Below, one piece after another: positions 1 to 5,670 of a DNA stretch of 10,387 nt (the first letter of the stretch is position 1; every line of letters begins with the position of its first letter). Position numbers and translations under genes: made by a program. The stretch comes from Candidatus Anaerobutyricum stercoripullorum (lineage in GTDB: Bacteria > Bacillota > Clostridia > Lachnospirales > Lachnospiraceae): the NCBI GenBank assembly GCA_019114885.1, contig DXEQ01000123.1, forward strand, positions 1 through 10,387. Direction: 5' to 3'. The notes under the pieces are model-generated. The model worked only from the letters and a program-made list of their open reading frames with translations. It searched no databases and was not told where the DNA came from.

Positions 1-786
1 CCCTGCAGTAATACCGAGTATCCCGATATTATGAAAATCCTCCATATTTAAATCATGAATTGTTTGTATATAAAAAGTATTACTACATTCTTTTTTACTT
101 ATCTCAAAAAGTTTTTGTGTGTTCGAGCTGTGTCTGCCGCCGATGACGATCATGGCGTCGGAGCGCATGGCCAGTTCCCGCGTCTCCTTCTGCCTCTCCT
201 CAGTGGCATTACAAATCGTATTAAAAACATTTATATCATAACCCTTTTCTGAGATAATTTCAACTAAATATTGAAACTTATTGTAGTTAAATGTCGTCTG
301 TGATACAATAGACAGCTTCGTATCCGCATCAACTGCAATCGCTTCCGCCTGTTCCCGATCTTCAATGACGATCGGTGTGGTAAGGCACCATCCCTTGATT
401 CCTTCCACTTCCGGATGATGGTTGTTGCCCACAATGACAACGACTCTGCCTTCCCCGCTCTCCTTCTCCACGATCCTGTGGATCTTGCGGACAAAGGGAC
501 AGGTTGCATCCACCAGATCAAGACCTGCCTGCGCAATCTCATCATAGATCGCTCTGGGCACTCCGTGGGATCGTATGATGATCGTCCCCTCCCCGAGGGT
601 ACGGAACTCACTGCTGTCATGAATCACTCCCACGCCCTGCCGCTCCAGGTCAGCCACAACTTCATCGTTGTGGATAATGGGGCCATAAGTATAAACATTC
701 TTCTTCGCAGACTCCCGATACACCGTATCGACAGCTCTCTGCACCCCAAAACAAAAGCCAGCAGACTTCGCTATATTGATCTCCAT
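1..786 (-). CDS. ispH: 4-hydroxy-3-methylbut-2-enyl diphosphate reductase IspH (3' end outside the window)
   Basis: Last enzyme of the non-mevalonate isoprenoid pathway: a cytosolic [4Fe-4S] protein that reduces HMBPP to IPP and DMAPP. I translated the minus strand from the ATG at 786 and found 262 open codons with no stop before the edge. The three expected cluster cysteines are C12 (SAGFCFGV), C96 (VDATCPFV) and C192 (NTICNATEERQ). Substrate-site residues are visible at H39 (IIHNDE), H74 (RSHGVP), H124 and E126 (HHPEVEG) and the SSN at 220-222. The visible end is GILGITAG, which in the family precedes the final 20-30 residues. A CCGGAG ribosome binding site 6 nt upstream lies across the cmk stop; the gap to cmk is 3 bp, so the genes are probably translated together. 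In many Clostridia this domain continues into ribosomal protein S1, which cannot be tested here. Base composition changes abruptly inside the gene (see findings). Confidence 0.96.
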   Translation of the reverse strand, partial: MEINIAKSAGFCFGVQRAVDTVYRESAKKNVYTYGPIIHNDEVVADLERQGVGVIHDSSEFRTLGEGTIIIRSHGVPRAIYDEIAQAGLDLVDATCPFVRKIHRIVEKESGEGRVVVIVGNNHHPEVEGIKGWCLTTPIVIEDREQAEAIAVDADTKLSIVSQTTFNYNKFQYLVEIISEKGYDINVFNTICNATEERQKETRELAMRSDAMIVIGGRHSSNTQKLFEISKKECSNTFYIQTIHDLNMEDFHNIGILGITAG

Positions 787-789
787 TCT

Positions 790-1467
790 TTACTCCGGCA
801 TAATTATTTTATTATATTCGGCAATCACCGCATCGACAACTTCGTCTATGGACATCTCCGAGGAATCAACCAGTACGGCGTCCGGCGCCTGCTTAAGAGG
901 CGCGATGGCCCGGTTCATATCCTGCCTGTCCCTCTCGATGATATCCTCCTCAATCCGGGAAAGCTCACAGTCCGTCCCCTTCGCCTTCAGCTCGTCATAG
1001 CGTCTCTTTGCCCGCACGGCTGATGAGGCGGTGAGATAAATCTTAAGAGAAGCGTCCGGAAGCACATTGGTCCCGATATCACGGCCATCCATCAGAATAT
1101 TGGATGTGAGGGCCATATTCCTCTGCAGGTCCAGAAGCGCTGCCCGCACAGCCGGAATCGCCGCCGTCACCGACGCCATCTTCCCGACTTCCTCCGTCCG
1201 TATGAACGGTGTGACATTCTCCCCGTTCAGGAATACCTGCTGCTTCCCTTCCTCGTCATATCCCAGACTGACACGGATCTTCGGACACTCCGCAGAAATC
1301 CGCTCCGTATCGTGACCGTCAATCCCCTCTCTCAAAAAGTAGAGGGCGATGGCCCGGTACATGGCTCCCGTATCCACATAGATAAAATGAATCTTCTTCG
1401 CAATCTCCTTGGCAATGGTGCTCTTCCCGGCTCCGGCCGGTCCGTCAATCGCAATACTATAATACAT
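790..1467 (-). CDS. cmk: cytidylate kinase (CMP/dCMP kinase)
   Basis: Transfers phosphate from ATP to CMP or dCMP, making CDP and dCDP for nucleic acid and phospholipid precursors in the cytosol. The 225-residue length is normal for bacterial CMK. Visible motifs are the P-loop GPAGAGKST (9-17), the nucleotide-binding DTGAMYR (32-38), the hallmark DGRDIGTNVLPDA (127-139), the basic RAKRR segment (152-156) and the lid region ERDRQDMNRAIAPL (from 178). The start is an ATG with GGAGGC about 8 nt upstream. It lies 118 bp after the FAD oxidoreductase gene and 3 bp before ispH. cmk-ispH pairing is common in Clostridia. No truncation or missing residue is seen. Confidence 0.97.
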   Translation of the reverse strand: MYYSIAIDGPAGAGKSTIAKEIAKKIHFIYVDTGAMYRAIALYFLREGIDGHDTERISAECPKIRVSLGYDEEGKQQVFLNGENVTPFIRTEEVGKMASVTAAIPAVRAALLDLQRNMALTSNILMDGRDIGTNVLPDASLKIYLTASSAVRAKRRYDELKAKGTDCELSRIEEDIIERDRQDMNRAIAPLKQAPDAVLVDSSEMSIDEVVDAVIAEYNKIIMPE

Positions 1468-1555
1468 GGATACTGCCTCCCGTCTTCTGGTATCATCTGT
1501 TCTATGTCTAATGACACAGTATTGCCTACACTAAACCATTCTAACACAATCCACC

Positions 1556-1577
1556 AAAAAAAGGAACCCCTTTTTTT
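1556..1577 (-). terminator. weak A/T-rich hairpin between the FAD oxidoreductase gene and cmk
   Basis: Seven A's and GG (1556-1564) can pair with CC and seven T's (1569-1577) around a 4-nt loop, giving a symmetrical A-tract/hairpin/U-tract form when read on the minus strand. Only two G-C pairs close the stem, so it may be a leaky terminator of the upstream gene or simply chance. The rest of 1468-1585 shows no convincing promoter for cmk. Confidence 0.3.
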
Positions 1578-1585
1578 ACACAATG

Positions 1586-2902
1586 TTATGCAAAATATCC
1601 CGCTGTGTACCCTGTCGACCAGGCAATCTGCAGGTTGAAGCCTCCGGTTACCGCATCCACGTCCAGCACCTCCCCGGCAAAGAATACATTTTCCACCAGT
1701 CTGGACTCCATGGTGGTGGGAGAAACCTCCTTCACACTGACGCCGCCCCGGGTGACGATGGCTTCCTCAAACCCGCGCACGCCGACGATATGGAGGACCA
1801 TATCTTTCATGAGCATCTCCATGTGACGCCGTTCTTTCTTTGTGATCTCCCGCACTTTCTTCTCCGGAGCGATTCCCGCCTCATGGAGGAAGACCGGCAC
1901 CATTTTTTTCGGGAGCATCCGCTCCATCACATTGGAAATGTTTTTATTGCGGTATGTGTCGAATTCTTTTAAGTATCTCTTTTCCAGCTGTTCTTCCGTG
2001 AGGGCCGGCTTCAGATCGAGATGCAGCGTAAGCTCGCCGACCTGTAGCGCCTTCTGGTGTTTGCCCAGGCAGGTGCTCGCCGTCAAGACCAGCGGACCGC
2101 TGACGCCGAAATGCGTAAACAGGAACTCTCCGAAGCCCTCGTAGACCAGCTTCTTTTTATTCTTTACCCGGATTGACACATTTTTCAGCGTCAGTCCCAT
2201 CAGTTCCCGGCACCAGCTCTCCTTCATGATAAACGGTGCCAGCGACGGATAAAGGGGCGTGATCTTATGTCCGATGGAAGCCGCCAGACGGCATCCGCTG
2301 CCATCGGAGCCGGTGGACGCATAAGAGCTTCCTCCCGCGGCAAGAATCAGGGAATCCCCCCGGATGACCCTGCCGTCGGAAAGACGCACACCGGCAAACG
2401 CCGGGCGACCCTCTTTTCCCTTATCGCAGGAAATGTACTCCGCGTCTTTTGCGCCGTCTCCGCTCCCCTGTACATTTTCTCCGGCAGGAGTCAGAAGAAT
2501 CTCCGATACCTGCGCGTGATAATGGATCTCCACGTGATTCCTGTCACAGAGTCGTTTCAATGTTCCGATCACATCCGAGGAATGATCGGAGAGGGGGAAC
2601 ACCCTCTGTCCCCGCTCCACCTTTGTTTTCAGGCCCGCGTCATTGAGCAGGCGGACCATGTCTCTGTTATTAAACCGGGAAAATGAACTGTACAGAAAAC
2701 GACTGTTGGTGGACACATGGCTTAAAAAGTCCTCCGGTTCGCAGGCGTTTGTGATGTTGCACCGTCCTTTTCCGGTGATAAAAAGCTTTTTGCCCAGCTT
2801 TTCATTTTTTTCCAGCAGGATCACTTTCTTTCCTGCCAAAGAGGCGGAAATGGCAGCCATCATCCCGGCTGCCCCTCCGCCTGTAATAATCACTGTCTTC
2901 AT
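1586..2902 (-). CDS. HI0933/YhiN-type NAD(P)/FAD-dependent oxidoreductase (aminoacetone oxidase-like family)
   Basis: A 438-residue flavoprotein of the family annotated as HI0933-like or aminoacetone oxidase family FAD-binding enzymes. The physiological reaction is not established for most members, so I give no specific substrate. Visible features in order are the N-terminal Rossmann dinucleotide motif GGGAAG (8-13), the family signature GKKLFITGKGRCNITN (37-52), the second FAD segment GGSSYASTGSDGSG (180-193), the mid-protein FTHFGVSGPLVL (252-263), VTRGGVSVKEV (383-393), and the C-terminal FAD-binding segment FFAGEVLDVDAVTGGFNLQ (407-425). A hydrophilic Gly/Ser/Asp-rich stretch at about 137-160 looks like an extended surface loop and accounts for the slightly long chain. 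The start is an ATG directly before the Rossmann strand, with GAGAGG 12 nt upstream. It follows the RpiR gene by 112 bp and precedes cmk, an order familiar from Clostridia. Confidence 0.9.
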   Translation of the reverse strand: MKTVIITGGGAAGMMAAISASLAGKKVILLEKNEKLGKKLFITGKGRCNITNACEPEDFLSHVSTNSRFLYSSFSRFNNRDMVRLLNDAGLKTKVERGQRVFPLSDHSSDVIGTLKRLCDRNHVEIHYHAQVSEILLTPAGENVQGSGDGAKDAEYISCDKGKEGRPAFAGVRLSDGRVIRGDSLILAAGGSSYASTGSDGSGCRLAASIGHKITPLYPSLAPFIMKESWCRELMGLTLKNVSIRVKNKKKLVYEGFGEFLFTHFGVSGPLVLTASTCLGKHQKALQVGELTLHLDLKPALTEEQLEKRYLKEFDTYRNKNISNVMERMLPKKMVPVFLHEAGIAPEKKVREITKKERRHMEMLMKDMVLHIVGVRGFEEAIVTRGGVSVKEVSPTTMESRLVENVFFAGEVLDVDAVTGGFNLQIAWSTGYTAGYFA

Positions 2903-2921
2903 AAATGTGTATGTCCTCTCC

Positions 2922-2977
2922 CTGCGCGCCCTGACCCGCGTCTGTCTCCACCGTCCGATCAGGATAGCCGCGCGCAG
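2922..2977 (-). repeat. GC-rich inverted repeat upstream of the FAD oxidoreductase gene
   Basis: CTGCGCGC at 2922-2929 is matched by its exact reverse complement at 2970-2977, separated by 40 bp. In the minus-strand transcript one arm directly abuts the GGGAGAGG ribosome binding site, so folding could affect translation initiation. With such a long loop it could also be coincidence in GC-rich sequence. No clear -35/-10 pair was seen in this 112-bp gap. Confidence 0.3.
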
Positions 2978-3014
2978 TTCTTTTTGTGAGCGCCGATGTC
3001 ACAGCTTCTGTCCG

Positions 3015-3896
3015 TCAGAAATTGTTGTAATCCGCGCTCCTGTTGTAGACGTCGTATTCGTTCCAGATCTCTTCCAGAGCCATGAGACGCTTCTCCACAT
3101 CATCCTTTCGCAAAAGCGCGATGGCTGTCACCAGCGCATTTACCACGCTCAGAGCACAGACGAGAGAATCCACGATGGTCATCACATCACTCTTGGCAAA
3201 CAAACTGCAGTCCGCAAACTCCACGATCGGCGCCTGCGCGTTGTCCGTGAGCGCAATGGTCTTCGCGCCGTGATCTTTGGCAAACTGCAGGGCGATCATG
3301 GTTCGCTTGGAATACCTTGGAAATGTGATGCCGATCATCACGTCGTTGGGCTGCATATTGTAGATCTGCTCCAGCGTCTCCGAGGTACTGTTGGCGTCCA
3401 CCACGATCACATTGTCAAACAGCATCTTAAAATAATATCCCATGAGTCCCGCCAGATGGGCGGCACTTCTGGTTCCAAGTATATATAATCTCCGGCCCTC
3501 ATTGATAAACTTGACAGCCTTGTTGAATTCTTCCTCGTCAATCCCGTTCTGGATCGTATCTCTCAACCGCTCGCAGTCCGTCATCAGAATGCTCTTTAAA
3601 ACGCCCTTCTCCTGATATCGCTTGGAGGAAAGGGACATTCTCTGCATGGAATTGGAATTGGTCTTTACGATCACCTGTATGGCTTTTTGCAGCTCCGGAT
3701 ATCCGTCGTATTCCAGCTGGTACGCAAAACGGACCACCGTCGACTCGCTGACGCCCGCCTCTTTGCCCAGCTTGGAGGCCGTCAGATAGGCCGCCGTATC
3801 AAAATTGTTGATAATGTATTCGGCAAGCCGCTTCTGTCCCTTGCTGAAAGACGCGGCCTTGCTCTCGATTCGCTGTAATAAATTCAAATGTTCCAC
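3015..3896 (-). CDS. MurR/RpiR-family transcriptional regulator (HTH + SIS domain)
   Basis: A DNA-binding regulator whose family usually senses phosphosugars through a C-terminal SIS domain and controls sugar or amino-sugar genes. The N-terminal part has a helix-turn-helix in the region LTASKLGKEAGVSESTVVRF (41-60, counted from the ATG at 3905). The SIS domain covers about 130-265, with GRRLYILGTRSAAHLAG (137-153) and ITFPRYSKRTMIALQFAKDH (182-201). I place the start at the GTG at 3896 rather than the ATG at 3905: AGGTGG (3906-3911) touches that ATG but sits 9 nt before the GTG, and the shorter protein then begins MEHLNLLQRIES. No sugar gene lies beside it: the neighbours are apt upstream and an FAD oxidoreductase downstream. 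Its target cannot be read from this window. The family call is firm; ligand and regulon are unknown. Confidence 0.92.
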   Translation of the reverse strand: MEHLNLLQRIESKAASFSKGQKRLAEYIINNFDTAAYLTASKLGKEAGVSESTVVRFAYQLEYDGYPELQKAIQVIVKTNSNSMQRMSLSSKRYQEKGVLKSILMTDCERLRDTIQNGIDEEEFNKAVKFINEGRRLYILGTRSAAHLAGLMGYYFKMLFDNVIVVDANSTSETLEQIYNMQPNDVMIGITFPRYSKRTMIALQFAKDHGAKTIALTDNAQAPIVEFADCSLFAKSDVMTIVDSLVCALSVVNALVTAIALLRKDDVEKRLMALEEIWNEYDVYNRSADYNNF

Positions 3897-3897
3897 T

Positions 3898-4068
3898 CTA
3901 ACCATCCACCTGTTTTTTATTTTCGGAAACCGGGATCAAGAGTTCCTGCCTTCTATAGCGAAAGGGCAGGGCATACTTCTTTGTCCCGACATCCGCATCC
4001 TTATATATAATGAAGAAATCCCCGTGTGAGTCCGGCGAAAGGATCACACAGGGAGAAACCGCCACCAC
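3898..4068 (-). CDS. possible small reading frame, 56 codons, unknown function
   Basis: Between apt and the RpiR gene an open frame runs from a GTG at 4068 to a TAG at 3900-3898. It ends 1 bp before the preferred RpiR start, and the RpiR ribosome binding site lies inside its last codons, as in coupled genes. A GGAAG is positioned about 7 nt before the GTG. The C-terminal half has a protein-like mix of residues (for example GDFFIIYKDADVGTKKYALP) and no ATG is available. Against it, a terminator-like hairpin (4019-4054) lies inside the frame, the start codon is weak, and I recognise no family. The frame is also in phase with the apt stop, so it could be decayed 3' sequence rather than a gene. 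Confidence 0.2.
   Translation of the reverse strand: MVAVSPCVILSPDSHGDFFIIYKDADVGTKKYALPFRYRRQELLIPVSENKKQVDG
4010..4054 (-). terminator. probable intrinsic terminator downstream of apt
   Basis: TCCCTGTGTGA (4054-4044 on the minus strand) pairs with TCACACGGGGA (4029-4019), one pair being G-U. The stem extends by three more pairs past a one-base bulge (TCC/GGA, 4043-4041 with 4033-4031), leaving a 7-nt loop. The sequence after it reads TTTCTTCAT, a short interrupted U-tract. It sits about 48 bp after the apt stop. It would end the apt transcript, but conflicts with reading the small frame here as a real gene. Confidence 0.55.
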
Positions 4069-4101
4069 AAAAGAACTTCCGGCAGCAGCGAAAACTCTTT
4101 A

Positions 4102-4626
4102 TTATTTACCCGGATACACGATCACGGAATCCACGTCGTAACCTTCCAGATCCTTTCTTCCCTCCAGACCGGCCAGTTCCATGACAAAAAGAACCTTCAC
4201 AACCTTGCCGCCCAGCCTCTCGATCATCCGGATGGCCGCCGCAGCCGTTCCTCCGGTCGCCAGCAGATCATCCACTAAAACCACTCTCTGGCCCGGGAAA
4301 ATAGCATCCTTATGCATCTCGATCGTCTCCGTGCCGTATTCCAGATCATATTCCTCACTGACAGTCTCCCTCGGCAGCTTGCCCTTCTTGCGGATTGGGA
4401 TAAATCCCTTGCTCTTATTGTAGGCAAGAGGCATACCGAAAAGAAAGCCTCTGGCCTCCGCGCCGGCAACCACATCGAACTCCACGCCCTCCAGACGCTT
4501 CATCAGTTCATGAATACTCAGCTTCAGCCCCTCCGGATCCTGAAGGATTGAGGTGACATCCCGGAAAATAATTCCCGGCTTCGGAAAATCCGGTATACTC
4601 TTCACATATTCTTCAAGCTTCTTCAC
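4102..4626 (-). CDS. apt: adenine phosphoribosyltransferase
   Basis: Purine salvage enzyme: adenine plus PRPP gives AMP and pyrophosphate, in the cytosol. Counting from the upstream GTG at 4635 (177 residues), the motifs are FPKPGIIFRDVT (17-28), VVAGAEARGF (55-64), the flexible-loop RKKGKLP (82-88), and the PRPP-binding VVLVDDLLATGGTAAAA (118-134). The C-terminus YPGK is typical of the family. I prefer the second GTG, at 4626: AAAGGGTGG (4640-4632) is 5 nt upstream of it, whereas the GTG at 4635 overlaps that site. The protein then begins MKKLEEYVKSIPDFP, which lines up with the starts of other APRTs. It is separated from the HAD gene by about 160 bp and has its own promoter. In Clostridia apt usually sits between recJ and relA; relA is not here. 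Confidence 0.96.
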   Translation of the reverse strand: MKKLEEYVKSIPDFPKPGIIFRDVTSILQDPEGLKLSIHELMKRLEGVEFDVVAGAEARGFLFGMPLAYNKSKGFIPIRKKGKLPRETVSEEYDLEYGTETIEMHKDAIFPGQRVVLVDDLLATGGTAAAAIRMIERLGGKVVKVLFVMELAGLEGRKDLEGYDVDSVIVYPGK

Positions 4627-4665
4627 TTCGTCCACCCTTTCTCACTGACATAATATATCGCCTTT

Positions 4666-4694
4666 ATTATAGCAGAAATGTGCTCGAAAAAACA
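4666..4694 (-). promoter_or_regulatory. candidate extended -10 promoter for apt
   Basis: On the minus strand TGCTATAAT (4674-4666) is a perfect extended -10 element. Upstream is a T-rich segment; the hexamer at 17-bp spacing (4694-4689, TGTTTT) is a poor -35, which an extended -10 can tolerate. Transcription would start near 4658, leaving a leader of about 30 nt before the preferred apt start. Confidence 0.6.
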
Positions 4695-4716
4695 CAAAAA
4701 AACGTAAATCCTCCGG

Positions 4717-4749
4717 AAAAAATCCGCAGTTCTTTCCCAGCCTTACTGC
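4717..4749 (-). terminator. weak terminator-like hairpin after the HAD phosphatase gene
   Basis: GCAGT (4749-4745) can pair with ACTGC (4730-4726), followed two bases later by six U's (4722-4717). The stem is only 5-6 bp with a 14-nt loop, so support is limited. A second GCAGT copy upstream (4763-4759) could pair with the same ACTGC. Confidence 0.3.
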
Positions 4750-4764
4750 ATCGGCTTTACTGCA
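4740..4764. repeat. short imperfect direct repeat, 14-bp period
   Basis: GCCTTACTGCA (4740-4750) and GCTTTACTGCA (4754-4764) differ at one of 11 positions. They lie in the gap downstream of the HAD gene. Two units only; no function is evident. Confidence 0.4.
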
Positions 4765-4784
4765 CTGCTTTCTCTGCGTACTCC

Positions 4785-5657
4785 TTATTCCCCGGAAATC
4801 TCCCCCATCTCCAGATCACAGAATAATTCAATGGCCTTCGCCACGCCTTCTTCATCATTGGTCACTGTAACGTAATCGGCCGCTTCCTTCACGCTGTCCT
4901 CACCATTTTCCATGGCGACGCCAAGACCGGCGTCCCGCACCATCTCCAGGTCGTTATTGCCATCTCCGCAGGCCATGATCTGTTCCATGGGAATGTGCAG
5001 TATCTTCCCGAGATTGAGAAGGGCGTCGCCCTTGTTGCAGGTATAATGATTGATCTCCAGATTATTGGTCAGGGAACAGGTCACCGCCAGATCCGGAATA
5101 TCTTTCAGTTCCCGGAACGCCCGCTGCCGGTTCTCCTCTTCCAGGAAAAACATGTTGATCTTCTCGACGGGAGCCTTATGTTCCCGCACCCAGGCGCGCA
5201 GATCGTCAATCCGTGTTCTGGAGCGCTTCACCATGGGCTGCAAAAACTTTTCAATGCCGAAAGCGTCCAGATCATCATAAAACCTTCCCTCACACCAGCC
5301 GTTGCCGAGGGCGTACGCGTCATAAAATGTATCGTATTTCTCCAGCAGATCAAAAATCTCCAGTGCACGCTCCCATGCAATCCCGTTGGTGTATACGGCC
5401 TTACCCGTGGCAAGCTCCACCACCGCTGCGCCGTTGGAGGAAATCACATAGTGAACGCCTTCTATATCTGTCAGTTCTTTCGGAATCCCTGACCACACCC
5501 GGCCGGTGGCCGGCAGGACCTCAATCCCCTGTTTCAGGCAGGCTTCCAGCACTTCCTTTGTGTGAGGCGTCAGCCGCTTATCTGTGGTCAGCGTCGTTCC
5601 GTCCAGATCCAGACCGATCAGACGGATCTTCCTTTTCTGATTCTTTGATTCATTCAT
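4785..5657 (-). CDS. Cof-type HAD-IIB family phosphatase
   Basis: A cytosolic Mg-dependent phosphohydrolase of the Cof/YidA group, which acts on sugar phosphates, FMN, pyridoxal phosphate or similar metabolites; the substrate cannot be told from sequence. Counting from the upstream ATG at 5681 (298 residues), motif I is DLDGTTL (25-31, nucleophile D25), followed by PATGR (57-61), SSNGA (81-85), the motif III lysine in CNKGDAL (K217) and the metal-binding GDGNND (239-244). The C2-type cap lies between about 85 and 205. Three ATGs compete at the start: AGGAAG (5672-5667) touches the ATG at 5666 but sits 9 nt before the ATG at 5657, so I choose 5657. It then begins 13 bp after the recJ stop (the ATG at 5681 would overlap recJ by 11 bp). 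Position between recJ and apt is unusual (see findings). Confidence 0.92.
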   Translation of the reverse strand: MNESKNQKRKIRLIGLDLDGTTLTTDKRLTPHTKEVLEACLKQGIEVLPATGRVWSGIPKELTDIEGVHYVISSNGAAVVELATGKAVYTNGIAWERALEIFDLLEKYDTFYDAYALGNGWCEGRFYDDLDAFGIEKFLQPMVKRSRTRIDDLRAWVREHKAPVEKINMFFLEEENRQRAFRELKDIPDLAVTCSLTNNLEINHYTCNKGDALLNLGKILHIPMEQIMACGDGNNDLEMVRDAGLGVAMENGEDSVKEAADYVTVTNDEEGVAKAIELFCDLEMGEISGE

Positions 5658-5670
5658 TTTCGTCATCTTC

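Noticed and set aside
264..1023. Open frames at 264-620 (minus) and 415-1023 (plus)
   Set aside because: They overlap ispH and the end of cmk in other frames. The minus-strand ispH frame carries all family motifs, so these are shadows, and no frameshift in ispH is needed.
2802..3002. Minus-strand 66-codon frame between the RpiR and FAD oxidoreductase genes
   Set aside because: Most of it overlaps the oxidoreductase in another frame, and its composition is unlike a protein gene.
3942..4020. Promoter for the RpiR gene around the TATATATA at about 4001-4009
   Set aside because: No acceptable -35 at a suitable spacing was found, and the AT-rich stretch could equally be the tail of the apt terminator.
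4636..4784. Possible purine riboswitch upstream of apt
   Set aside because: The predicted leader is only about 30 nt and no three-way-junction core with the conserved loop sequences was found; a plain promoter explains the region.
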